DNA of 49,080 nucleotides, taken from the NCBI RefSeq assembly GCF_001440415.1, contig NZ_LLYA01000177.1:1-49080 (forward strand). Reading direction: 5' to 3'. Position 1 is the stretch's first letter. Every line of letters begins with the position of its first letter. The stretch is from Bradyrhizobium retamae (lineage in GTDB: Bacteria; Pseudomonadota; Alphaproteobacteria; Rhizobiales; Xanthobacteraceae). The notes under the pieces were generated by a model. That model made no database searches. It had not been told where the DNA came from and saw only the letters and a list, made by a program, of their open reading frames with translations. Made by a program: the position numbers and the translations under genes. Positions 26,544-35,628 of this stretch are shown piece by piece.

Positions 26544-28427
26544 TCAGGCGGAGCCATCCATTCCGGCCGCGAGCTGCGCGTCCCACCACCAGATGTCAGG
26601 GAAAGCTGACATTCCGTAGGTGGGCATCACGTCCGGTCTGGCAAACCGGTTCCATCGCGCCGTGCGAATCTTGTTGAGGCTCCACTGCGGTACAACATAA
26701 TGATGCCAGAGCAGGACGCGGTCTAGCGCGTGGGTCGCAGCAATCTGTTCAGTGCGATTGGCGGCGTAAACGATACGGCCGATGAGCTGATCGACCGCCT
26801 CGTCGGCGATGCCGATGAGATTGCGGGAACCTGGCGTCGCCGCCGCGCGCGATCCAAAATAATCGCGGAGCTCATTGCCCGGCGTTAGGCTCTGTGCCCA
26901 ACTGGCAACCACGATATCGAAGTCGAAGTTGCGCAATCGCCCCTCATATTGAACGGAATCGATCGATCTTACCGAGGCGTCGATCCCCAGTCGTGCGAGC
27001 GAATCCTGATAGAACAGAACAAACCGTTCGTAAGTCGGGTCTGAAAGCAGAAATTCAACCTTGAGCTGCTCGCCGGTCTTGAGGTCGATAAGCCTCAGAT
27101 TGCGCACCGCAAACCCGGACGCTTCAAGCAGCTTCATTGCCTCAAGCAGGTTCTTGCGATTAGCCGCCGGGCTACCGCCGACTGGATTCCAATAAGGCGT
27201 GCTGAAGACCTCCTCGGGGACCTGCTCGCGCAATGGAGAGAGGATCTCGAGTTCTCGGCCTTCCGGCAGCCCGGATGAGGCAAGGTCGGTGCCCTGAAAA
27301 TAACTCGCGATGCGCGTGTATTGCCCGTAGAAGATGCTCCTGTTGACGCTTTCGAAATCGAAAGCGAAATTGAACGCGCGGCGCAATCGAGGGTCGAAAA
27401 ATTTTCCGCGTCGGATGTTGAACGCGAAGGCCTGCATGACTCCGACGTTCCGAATCGGAAACTCCTCGAGCACCACACGCTTTTGCGTGACTGCGGGGAA
27501 GTCGTATGCCGTGGCCCAGTTCCTGGCGACATTCTCGTTGCGCCAGTCAAAAGCATCGGCCTTGAAGGCTTCGAATTGCACGGCTGAGTCACGATAGTAA
27601 TCGAAGCGCAATTGGTGAAAGTTGCTCTGTCCGACCCGGACATTGAGGTCTCTCCCCCAATAGGTCTCCACGCGCTCGTATACGATGGTACGGCCAGCCT
27701 CGAAGCTCTTGATCCGGTATGGACCTGATCCGAGCGGAGGCTCCAGCGTGGTGTCGGCGATCTCGCGCTTCTTCCCGGACGCATCCGTCGCCTGCCACCA
27801 GTGTTTTGGCAACACCGTGAGTTGACCGACGATCTGAGGCAGCTCGCGATTGCCCGCCGCATCGAAAGAAAACTTAACTTCGCGCGGACCGGTGATCTCG
27901 GCACTGATGACATGGCGATAATAGGTCGATAGTCGTGGGTTGTGCTTCTTGAATGCGCGGAAGGAAAAGACGACGTCCTCGGGCGTGACTGGTGCGCCGT
28001 CATGCCATTTGGCCTCCGCGCGCAGCCGGTACGTCACCGAGCTGAAATCCGCCGGATGACTGACGGCCTCGGCAAGCAGGCCGTATTCTGATGACACTTC
28101 GTCGAGCGCCAGCGTAAGCAGCGTCTCGTGAATGAGGTCGATTCCGACAGCGAGCACGCCCTTCATGCCGTCCACGGCCACGTTGAAATTGTCGAACGTT
28201 CCGAGCGCGCCGCGGCGCACCGCGCCGATCTTGGGCGCTTGCGGGTTGACGTAGTCGAAATGCGCAAAATCCGGCGGATACTTCAGTTCGCCGACCAAGG
28301 AGAGACCATGACGCCATCGCTGATAATTCGCACCGCTCCGCTGGACAGCTCGATGCTGGCTGGCAACCGAAGGCGTGACCATCAGGCCGGACGCGGCTTG
28401 CAGGAACGTGCGGCGCGATAGGTTCAT
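26544..28427 (-). CDS. Extracellular solute-binding protein family 5 (oligopeptide type), Tat-exported
   Basis: The 627-residue protein is a peptide/nickel-type ABC transporter binding protein of the YejA-like branch. It begins with a twin-arginine signal (LSRRTFLQAASG) and has the family segments YRLRAEAKWHDGAPVTPEDVVFSF, LGSGPYRIKSFEAGRTIVYERV, YYRDSAVQFEAFKADAFDW and the C-terminal YGMSAFPDIWWWD. It should bind a peptide or peptide-like compound in the periplasm. ATG 28427 is chosen so that the Tat motif is near the N-terminus; the frame opens to 28475. No permease or ATPase genes are adjacent, so it is an orphan subunit here. Confidence 0.9.
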   Translation of the reverse strand: MNLSRRTFLQAASGLMVTPSVASQHRAVQRSGANYQRWRHGLSLVGELKYPPDFAHFDYVNPQAPKIGAVRRGALGTFDNFNVAVDGMKGVLAVGIDLIHETLLTLALDEVSSEYGLLAEAVSHPADFSSVTYRLRAEAKWHDGAPVTPEDVVFSFRAFKKHNPRLSTYYRHVISAEITGPREVKFSFDAAGNRELPQIVGQLTVLPKHWWQATDASGKKREIADTTLEPPLGSGPYRIKSFEAGRTIVYERVETYWGRDLNVRVGQSNFHQLRFDYYRDSAVQFEAFKADAFDWRNENVARNWATAYDFPAVTQKRVVLEEFPIRNVGVMQAFAFNIRRGKFFDPRLRRAFNFAFDFESVNRSIFYGQYTRIASYFQGTDLASSGLPEGRELEILSPLREQVPEEVFSTPYWNPVGGSPAANRKNLLEAMKLLEASGFAVRNLRLIDLKTGEQLKVEFLLSDPTYERFVLFYQDSLARLGIDASVRSIDSVQYEGRLRNFDFDIVVASWAQSLTPGNELRDYFGSRAAATPGSRNLIGIADEAVDQLIGRIVYAANRTEQIAATHALDRVLLWHHYVVPQWSLNKIRTARWNRFARPDVMPTYGMSAFPDIWWWDAQLAAGMDGSA

Positions 28428-28686
28428 GTCGAGGCGCCGGAGTAAAAGGAACTCAAGTCCAACGCATGAGCTCAAGCCGACGTTCCGTTACAAGTTATTC
28501 ATGCCGTGTAGTCGCACGATGAACGAGCTCGCAGGGGCATGCTAGGGGAAGGCGATGTCTTAAAACGTCACAAGTACATCTTGAGCTGGGCCGCAAAAGT
28601 CGGGTGCGGCCGCGTAATTGCGGTTGCCTGTAGATGGCCACCGTTACGCAACGTCGAATTGTGACTGCTACGCGCATCACGGCCCA

Positions 28687-29169
28687 CTACTTGAATGTCA
28701 TATCAACGCATCTTGAGACGGCGTCACCCAGGCCTGTGACGATCGTGATGCAGCCGCGCACTTTCTGACGTGTCGTGTCTGCAGCCCAAACCGAAAAGCC
28801 GCCATGCCCGAAGAATGCGTTGGTGCTTGGCGGCGCGGTCTCGGCGAAGCCGAGGTCATAGCTGGAATCGGTATCGAAAATTCGCGGCTTGCGCACGCAG
28901 TCGCCGTCGATCTGCACCGTGATTACTTCCTTCGCGTCGCGGACTACGGCAAGCGAGACGTCGCACCGGAAGTATTCCGATGTCTTGGTGTTGAAGAGAT
29001 AGGCGTACGAGTTGCACTTCGCGATTCTGAGCCTGCCCCGCTTGAGGTCACGGCTGCAGGAGATGTTCTGAGCGTTACTGAGCTTGAACGGTTCGTTTGC
29101 CTTTGCGGCGTCGGGGAGCGGCAGAACCAGGAGCACTCCGAGGGCAATTTTCGTTACGATATTGTTCAT
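28687..29169 (-). CDS. Secreted hypothetical protein
   Basis: The 160-residue product has a Sec signal peptide (IVTKIALGVLLVLPLPDAAKA, cleavage near ANEP) and a mature part with six cysteines that could form disulphides. I do not recognise a family. ATG 29169 is the start that places the signal peptide at the N-terminus; the open frame runs to 29220. Neighbours give no functional hint. Confidence 0.65.
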   Translation of the reverse strand: MNNIVTKIALGVLLVLPLPDAAKANEPFKLSNAQNISCSRDLKRGRLRIAKCNSYAYLFNTKTSEYFRCDVSLAVVRDAKEVITVQIDGDCVRKPRIFDTDSSYDLGFAETAPPSTNAFFGHGGFSVWAADTTRQKVRGCITIVTGLGDAVSRCVDMTFK

Positions 29170-29594
29170 CCTGCTCTCCGTTGCTCGTGTCGCTGCCTCC
29201 AGGAGGTGTTGCGGCCGCAAGCATCTTGCCTCAATGCGCTGTGGTGCAGGAGATGGTTGCGGCGAGGTGGCGCGCGAGACGCGTGGATTTGGTACGGTTT
29301 CGCGCCGAACTTCGCGATAGCCGGCTGAAGCGTCGGAAGGCAGTCACGAGATCGGTGGAACGCAAACTGCGCAGTCCGTCTTCGCAGGTGGGTCGCCGGG
29401 CCGAAGGGCGCACGAGTCCGGCGCTTTCTCGCAGCGGAATGGTGCTGCACATTCTTAGCGGCCGGCGTGGTTCGGACTCGCAATCGCCGCTGTTTTTTGC
29501 GCTACTCGCGATCGCGCAGTTCATGACTGCCCCTAGGTCATAACTGCGAGTGCCCGCAAGGCGCTGCCTTACCTGCACACTGGCGCTTTCCTGC
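29170..29594. other. 425-base gap, no supported gene
   Basis: Several overlapping short open frames exist on both strands but none has a plausible start signal with a recognisable product. Confidence 0.3.
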
Positions 29595-29924
29595 CTATGG
29601 GCAGAACCATGCTGGTCCGATCACGATGCAGCCGCGCCCCCGCCAGTTCCACGGGCGGGTGCTGTAACGGCGCCATCCTGGAGGTGCATGCCGGTAGTGA
29701 TGGCCACGGCGCCACTCGCCTCGTGAGTCCCAATGGCGACGCATGTGCCTTCGGTCCCATCGATCACCGCTGTCGCGCCAGTCGCGGTCTCTTTCGAATT
29801 GCGTCTGAAAGAGTCCAGGATTGGGAGTTTGCAGCCGGGATGAGCCGGGAAGGGCCGCGGCAAACGAGGTGCTTCCCAGTGTTACCGCAAGGGCGAATGC
29901 CAGCGTGTATAAGCCCACTTTCAT
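29595..29924 (-). CDS. Small secreted Arg/Trp/His-rich protein
   Basis: The 109-residue product has a clear signal peptide (MKVGLYTLAFALAVTLG to SFAAALP) and a mature part dominated by Arg, Asp, Trp and His (RDRDWRDSGDRWDRRHMRRH, RRGHHYRHAPPGWRRY), ending in CIVIGPAWFCP. Similar short proteins are common in Bradyrhizobium, where their role is unknown. ATG 29924 is preceded by GAGGAGATCTAC on the minus strand. Confidence 0.7.
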   Translation of the reverse strand: MKVGLYTLAFALAVTLGSTSFAAALPGSSRLQTPNPGLFQTQFERDRDWRDSGDRWDRRHMRRHWDSRGEWRRGHHYRHAPPGWRRYSTRPWNWRGRGCIVIGPAWFCP

Positions 29925-30508
29925 GTAGATCTCCTCAATTCCTTGTCGTTGAGGAACTGCGGTGCGTCGTGCTCGTTCCTCAGGCCTTCGGCAATGCAGA
30001 CAGAGCAAGGCCCTATTGTCCGCTCCCTGCATTCGCAGCGACCGAGCAGGGCGAGTTTATCCGGGAACTGAATCTTCAACCGGACTTAGAGCTATGTCGT
30101 CGCTGGGTTCGATTGACTGGCGATGCGTACGCCTTCAGACCGACTATCAAGTGAAAATCTGATCGGTGATGCTTGCGCGCTCAGTGTCTACAGACATTAC
30201 CAAAGAGGGAAGACGACGATCTCGATCACTTGTGATGAGCCGACCTCTATCTGTCGTCCACGAGGGATACTGTGTTGGCCGTTATGGCTTGCCGACTTTC
30301 CTTCTTATGCGTGGACGTTCGCGATTGACTATGGTCCGCTACCGTACGGGTGAGCCCAAATTATGGATGCGCAGGCCTGAGCAATGAGAGAGCTGGCGGT
30401 CCGATTGGCTCGCTTGAGCGCGCCTTTCATTGACGATCGGCAAGCCCACCGATCGAACAAATCGCACCGAACGACGTTTTCAGGGGACTACGCAGGCCGG
30501 AGAACGTC
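29925..30508. other. 584-base gap, no supported gene
   Basis: Short open frames are present on the plus strand but none is recognisable. The region precedes a decayed protease gene and may itself be degraded coding sequence. Confidence 0.3.
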
Positions 30509-31070
30509 ATGTTCGATCGCAGCCTCACCCTGTTCAGATTGTTTGGCTTTCGCGTCGGAATTGATGCCAGTTGGCTACTGCTGGCTGGGCCTAGTTTGGA
30601 CATTGTCGGTCGGATACTTCCCCCAGGCGTCCCCTGGCCTTGAGCCCGCCTTCTATTGGGCGATGGGTGTTGCCGGGCTGCTCGGGCTAGCCGTCTCGAT
30701 CGTGCTTCATGAGCTTGCGCATGCGGTTGTGGCACGTCAATACGACATGCCAATCCGCGGCATCACCCTTTTTGTCTTTGGCGGCGTGGCCGAGATGGAG
30801 GACGAGCCGACAAGCGCCAAGGGCGAGTTCTTGATGGCGATTGCCGGTCCCATCATGAGCCTCGGGCTGGCAATCGTTTTCTACTTGCTTGTGCTGCTGA
30901 TTCCGGGAGGTGTGAGCGTTGCCGACGGTGAGATGGCGTTGTCCGCCCAAGCAGTGGTCCTGCTCTATCTCGCTGGCATCAATTGACATTGCCGGCAGCA
31001 GGCGGACTGCGCTCGATGAACGCCCCCGTGAACTCGGCGCAAGCAGTGAGATGAACTCGACTGCGAGCAC
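30509..31070 (+). pseudogene. Site-2 protease (M50) remnant with two frameshifts
   Basis: ATG 30509, preceded by GGAG, starts MFDRSLTLFRLFGFRVGIDASWLLLAG, the usual N-terminus of CBS-linked M50 proteases. Near 30585-30592 the frame shifts, and the protein resumes as LVWTLSVGYFPQASPG, then IVLHELAHAVVARQYDMPI with the zinc-binding HELAH. A second shift at about 30981-30986 gives an in-frame TGA after YLAGIN. Beyond it, TLPA and GGLRSM recall the family's LPAFPLDGGRxLRS segment, but the catalytic aspartate motif itself is missing. Intact members run to about 370 residues with C-terminal CBS domains, which are absent. The gene is clearly inactive; the right boundary is approximate. Confidence 0.75.
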
Positions 31071-31287
31071 GCGGTTGCGCCCGTTGCTGGGCTGGCCGCG
31101 AGCACCAGAGAAAATCCCTGTCCGATTTCGTACGGTATAAGCGCGCGCGTGCCAGCCGACGAAGCGACAAGCGATTTGCTGGGCGCAGATTCCGCCCGTT
31201 AGCCGATTGCAGGCTAGTTCCGAGGACCATTTGTTGCCTTCGGGCGTTAGTTAATGGTCTCAATGGACATCTTGCCGGGCGAGCCAC

Positions 31288-31632
31288 ATGTGCCTCGAGC
31301 GAACCGGAATGGCCCCGATCCTGTGCGGAGTTACTGTTGCGACACTGCTCGCATTCGCACCGGCCGGAGGACTCGCGCAAACTGGCAAAGCCGAAGGCAC
31401 AGCATTTCTGTTGGACATAACAGGAGCGATCGGGCCAGCCACATCTGAGTACTTCAGCAATGGAGTTAAAGAAGCCCATCAACGCGGTGCGAAGCTCCTG
31501 GTGTTGAGGCTGGACACTCCGGGAGGGTCTCGACTCGGCGATGCGCGAGATCGTCAGAGAATTTGGGCGATGCACGGGCCTCGTTTCACTTCTACGGTTG
31601 AGCTGTTCCAACCGAAAGGAGGCAAGCGATGA
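31288..31632 (+). pseudogene. NfeD/ClpP-class membrane serine protease remnant
   Basis: The N-terminal part has a signal-like region (ILCGVTVATLLAFAPAGGLAQ) and the start of an NfeD-type ClpP-like protease domain: TAFLLDITGAIGPATSEYF, GAKLLVLRLDTPGG. One extra base at about 31528 shifts the frame; in the other frame LDSAMREIVREF continues the family sequence for 12 residues and then similarity stops. The catalytic serine and lysine region and the membrane/OB part are gone. Such proteases are normally over 400 residues. The shifted open frame ends inside the start codon of the methyltransferase gene. Confidence 0.72.
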
Positions 31633-32435
31633 ATGAGAGAAGCTTACATCAGGCGATGGAATCCATGCCGGACAATTACGAGCGGTACTTCGTACCCACG
31701 ATCGGTGTACCGGCGTCGAAGGGTCTCCTAGCGGCCGCTCAACTCAAGCCGGGGGAGCGTGTCCTCGACGTTGCCTGCGGCACCGGAGTTGTCGCCCGCG
31801 CAGCGGCCAACGCTGTCGGGCCAACCGGGACCGTTGCCGGCCTCGACATTAGTCCGGGAATGCTGACCAGGGCTCGCAAGCAGGTCCCGTCCGGCAATTC
31901 GATCCATTGGTACGAGGCAAGTGCCGAAGCGATGCCACTGCCGGACCGCTCATTTGATGTCGTGCTATGCCAAATGGGACTGCAGTTCATGGCCAATAAA
32001 CGGGCAGCCACTACCGAAATGCATCGTGTTCTGGTGCCCGGCGGACGAGCGCTCGTTACTGTACCGGGACCTGAGCCCGATCTCTTTTCCGTCATGGGAG
32101 ACGCGCTCGGTCGCCGAATCGGTCCGGAAGTGGCTGCGTTCGAGCGCACCGTCTTTTCGCTCCACGACGAGGCTGAGATCCACAAGCTGTTTGAGGGGGC
32201 CGGCTTCGGCAGGGTAGAAGTGCATGCCGCCACGGCCCGGCTCGCGGTACCTGAGCCGCGGGACTTTCTATGGCAATACATCAATTCGACGCCGATGGTC
32301 GGCGGGGTAATGAAGGTCGACGAGGCGACGCGAACCACTTTCGAACGGGAAGTCACGAACAAATGGCAACCGTTCCGGGCCAACGGCGGCATGAATTTTG
32401 AAGTGCGGATCACAACCGCCATTGGCTGGGCCTAG
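31629..32435 (+). CDS. Class I SAM-dependent methyltransferase
   Basis: The 268-residue protein has the Rossmann methyltransferase pattern: motif I VLDVACGTGVVARAA (about 46-60), motif II GLDISPGMLTRARK, motif III region PLPDRSFDVVLCQMGLQFM, and HRVLVPGGRALVTVPG. It resembles the UbiE/Methyltransf_11 type; the acceptor substrate is unknown. The strong AAAGGAGG at 31616-31623 sets the start at 31629. It follows the NfeD remnant directly and converges on the RND pump gene. Confidence 0.88.
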   Translation: MNERSLHQAMESMPDNYERYFVPTIGVPASKGLLAAAQLKPGERVLDVACGTGVVARAAANAVGPTGTVAGLDISPGMLTRARKQVPSGNSIHWYEASAEAMPLPDRSFDVVLCQMGLQFMANKRAATTEMHRVLVPGGRALVTVPGPEPDLFSVMGDALGRRIGPEVAAFERTVFSLHDEAEIHKLFEGAGFGRVEVHAATARLAVPEPRDFLWQYINSTPMVGGVMKVDEATRTTFEREVTNKWQPFRANGGMNFEVRITTAIGWA

Positions 32436-32495
32436 CCTCGCCATGGTGGGATCAACCGGCGTAGCGCGGAACGGGGCGCCGTGAAGCTCCCCGGA

Positions 32496-32528
32496 CAGCC
32501 CCAGCCCTGCCAACGACCTGGGGGGCTG
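32496..32528. terminator. Inverted repeat between convergent genes
   Basis: CAGCCCCAG (32496-32504) pairs with CTGGGGGGCTG (32518-32528), allowing two extra G. It lies in the 115-base gap between the methyltransferase and RND genes, where a bidirectional terminator would be expected. No T-run is seen. Confidence 0.35.
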
Positions 32529-32550
32529 CGGCTCGCGCCGGCACCGTTGA

Positions 32551-35500
32551 TCAGCCGGTCAACTCGGCCGAGCGTCCGTCTTCGGTTGCGTCAACATGCC
32601 TTGCGGCAAGCAGCATGTAGGTTGCGGGAACGACGAACAGCGTAAACGCGGTTCCAATCAGCAGCCCGCTGCCGATGACGAGACCGATGTTGAAGCGCGA
32701 GACTGCTCCGGCACCGCTGGCAAGAATGAGCGGCACAACCCCGAGAACCATCGCCGCCGTCGTCATGAGGATCGGACGCAAGCGGACTGAGGCTGCCTCC
32801 TCAATTGCCTCGCGCTTGGACCTGCCCGCAAGCCGCAGGTCGTTGGCGAACTTGACGATCAGGATCGCATGCTTGCTGACAAGCCCCATCAACGTGACCA
32901 GACCAACCTGCGTGTAGATATTGATCGAGGCGCCGCCGAGTCCGATGAAGATGAAGAGCAGTGCGCCCGCAATCGACATCGGCACCGACACGAGGATGGT
33001 GAGAGGATCACGGAAGCTCTCGAACAGGGCCGCCAGCGAGAGATAGATGGTCAGCAGGGCAAACGAGAAGGTCAGGAGGAAGCCACTGGATTCCTGGATG
33101 TACTGCCGGGAGAGACCGCTATAGTCCACACCATAGCCCTGCGGCAAAGTCTCCTTCGCGAGGTTGGTCAGGTACTGCAGGGCATCGGCTTGCGCGACGT
33201 TTGGCATTGCGACACCCTGGATCGTCGCACTGTTGAGCTGCTGGAAATGGTCCAGGGACTCCGGGACCGTTTTCGTGACAATACGCGCGACCGCCGAAAG
33301 AGGGACGGGAATCCCGTTCGTATTGACTACATTGTAGTCGAGCACCTGGCCTGGATCCTGCCGGAGGCTCTGCTTGACCTGCGGTATGACCTTGTAGGAG
33401 CGGCGATCGAGCGAGAAGTAGTTGATGTAGCCGCCGCTCAGCATGGTGGCCATTGAGCTGCCGATGTCAGCCATCCTCAATCCGAGTTGCGCAGCCTTGT
33501 CTCGGTCGATCTCGACGACCGCCTGCGGGTTATCGATCTTGAGCGTCGTGTCGAGGAAGATGAACAGGCCACTCTGCCGCGCGCGCTGCAGGAATTCCCG
33601 GGAAATTTCGTTCAAGCGATCGAATGAATCCGTGGTCGTAAGCACGAACTGAACGGGCAGCCCCCGGCTGCCGGGCAGGGGAGGGAGCTGAAAGGCAGCG
33701 ATACGCGCACCGGCCACATCATTGAGTCTGTCCTGCACAAGCGGCTGCAACTCGTTGCTGGTCCTTTCGCGCTCATCCCATGGCTTCAGCACCATTCCGG
33801 CGATCGTGTTGCCGGGAGCATCGATTTGAAAGACGTGTGCGGTCTCCGGGAACGCCTTGAAGATGTTGTGAACCCGCTCGGCGTACAGGAGCTTCTGCGC
33901 CAGCGTGGAATTCGGCGCCAGCGTCGAGGAGGCGATGATCACGCCCTGGTCTTCCTGGGGCGCCAGCTCGCTCTTCGCGCCGGCGTAAAGGAAATAGATG
34001 CTGGACAATACCAGGGCGGCAAAGGTCAGGGTAACTGGCAAGTAGTTGAGACTTCCATGAAGCAACCGCCGGTATCGGCCGCGAATGGAATCGAAAACTC
34101 GGTCGATCAATTCAGTGAACCGGAATCCACGCCGTGCAGTCGTCGCCGGGGACCGCAACAGCCTCGAGCCCATCATGGGGGATAGCGTCAGCGCGACGAC
34201 CGCGGAGATCGTCACTGCGCCCGCAAGCGTGAAAGCGAACTCCGTGAACAGTGCGCCCGTCAGGCCGCTCTGGAAGGCGATAGGAACATAGACCGAGATA
34301 AGCACGACTGTCATGGCAATGATTGGCGTGCCAAGTTCGCGAGCGGCAAGAACTGCCGCCTGCATCGGCCGCTCTCCACGTTCCAGGTGCCTGTTCACGT
34401 TCTCGACGACGATGATTGCGTCGTCGACCACGAGGCCGATCGCCAGGACCAGCGCGAGAAGCGTCAGCAGATTGATGGAGTAGCCAAGCGCCAGCATCAT
34501 CGTGAAAGTGCCGATCAGCGAGAGCGGTATCGCGACGGCGGCGATGAATACCGAGCGAAGCGAGCCCAGAAAGAGGAATACGACACAGTTGACGATAATC
34601 AGCGCCTCGACCAGCGTGCGGAGCACGTCATCAATCGCGCTGTTGACGAAGTCGGTTGAGTCATAAACGATCTGGCCGCGAAGTCCGGTGGGAAGCTGGG
34701 CGACGATATCCGGAAACGCCTTGTGCACGCCCGCAATGACCTCCAACAGATTGGCGTTGGGCGCCACCTTGATGCCGATGTACACGGCCGGCTTGCCGTC
34801 GAATGCAACCTGCGTGTCATAACTGTCCGCACCAAGAACGACATGCGCGACGTCCTTCAAGCGAACGATAGCGCCGCCGGAATGCGTCAACACCAGGTTG
34901 GCGAATTCTTCGCGTGAATGAAGTCCGGTGGTCGCCGAAAGATTGACCTGCACCATCTCGCCTTTGGTAGTGCCGAGACCCGAGATGAAATTGTTCTGCG
35001 CCAGCGCATTTCTGACGTCTGCCGGTGTCAGGCCGTAAGCGGAAAGCTTTGCCGGATCGAGCCACGCGCGCAGAGCGAAATTCTGGCCGCCGAGAATCTC
35101 GGCGGTTTGTACGCCGGGCACGGCCTGAAGCCTGGGCTGGACAACCCGCGTGAGGTAGTCGGTGATCTGGTTGCGTTCCAGTACCTCGCTGTCGAAGCCG
35201 AGATACATGGCGTCGATCGTCTGCCCGATCTCGACGGTAAGGACCGGCCGCTGCGATTGCTCCGGCAGTTGGTTGAGCACCGAGCTGACCTTGGTATTGA
35301 TCTCCGTGAGCGCCTTGCTCGGGTCGTAGTTCAGGCGGAGAGTGACCGTGATGGTACTGACGCCGGTCGTGCTCTTGGAACTCATGTAGTCGATGCCATT
35401 CGCCTGCGCGATCGCGTTCTCCAGGGGAGTCGTGATGAATCCGGTCACCACGTCGGGATCGGCGCCGTAGTAGGTCGTTGTTACCGTGATGACGGCGTTC

Positions 35501-35622
35501 TCAGTTCTTGGATACTGCAGGATCGGCAACACGCCCATCGCGCGCAGACCCAGCGCGAGGATCATCAGGTTGATGACGATCGCAAGAACTGGCTTGCGGA
35601 CGAAGAGGTCGGTGAATTTCAT
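32551..35622 (-). CDS. RND efflux transporter permease (HAE-1/AcrB type)
   Basis: The 1023-residue inner membrane protein is full length for the family, with TM1 at 10-30, two large periplasmic loops, and the TM4 proton-relay segment LVLAIGLVVDDAIIVVENVNRHLERG carrying the paired aspartates. TEFAFTLAGAVTISAVVALTLSPMM and the second-half LVSVPMSIAGALLFIFIGLG are characteristic. It expels hydrophobic drugs or metabolites using proton motive force together with the adaptor encoded six bases upstream. No outer membrane channel gene is adjacent. The substrate cannot be told from sequence. Confidence 0.94.
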   Translation of the reverse strand: MKFTDLFVRKPVLAIVINLMILALGLRAMGVLPILQYPRTENAVITVTTTYYGADPDVVTGFITTPLENAIAQANGIDYMSSKSTTGVSTITVTLRLNYDPSKALTEINTKVSSVLNQLPEQSQRPVLTVEIGQTIDAMYLGFDSEVLERNQITDYLTRVVQPRLQAVPGVQTAEILGGQNFALRAWLDPAKLSAYGLTPADVRNALAQNNFISGLGTTKGEMVQVNLSATTGLHSREEFANLVLTHSGGAIVRLKDVAHVVLGADSYDTQVAFDGKPAVYIGIKVAPNANLLEVIAGVHKAFPDIVAQLPTGLRGQIVYDSTDFVNSAIDDVLRTLVEALIIVNCVVFLFLGSLRSVFIAAVAIPLSLIGTFTMMLALGYSINLLTLLALVLAIGLVVDDAIIVVENVNRHLERGERPMQAAVLAARELGTPIIAMTVVLISVYVPIAFQSGLTGALFTEFAFTLAGAVTISAVVALTLSPMMGSRLLRSPATTARRGFRFTELIDRVFDSIRGRYRRLLHGSLNYLPVTLTFAALVLSSIYFLYAGAKSELAPQEDQGVIIASSTLAPNSTLAQKLLYAERVHNIFKAFPETAHVFQIDAPGNTIAGMVLKPWDERERTSNELQPLVQDRLNDVAGARIAAFQLPPLPGSRGLPVQFVLTTTDSFDRLNEISREFLQRARQSGLFIFLDTTLKIDNPQAVVEIDRDKAAQLGLRMADIGSSMATMLSGGYINYFSLDRRSYKVIPQVKQSLRQDPGQVLDYNVVNTNGIPVPLSAVARIVTKTVPESLDHFQQLNSATIQGVAMPNVAQADALQYLTNLAKETLPQGYGVDYSGLSRQYIQESSGFLLTFSFALLTIYLSLAALFESFRDPLTILVSVPMSIAGALLFIFIGLGGASINIYTQVGLVTLMGLVSKHAILIVKFANDLRLAGRSKREAIEEAASVRLRPILMTTAAMVLGVVPLILASGAGAVSRFNIGLVIGSGLLIGTAFTLFVVPATYMLLAARHVDATEDGRSAELTG

Positions 35623-35628
35623 GACCGG

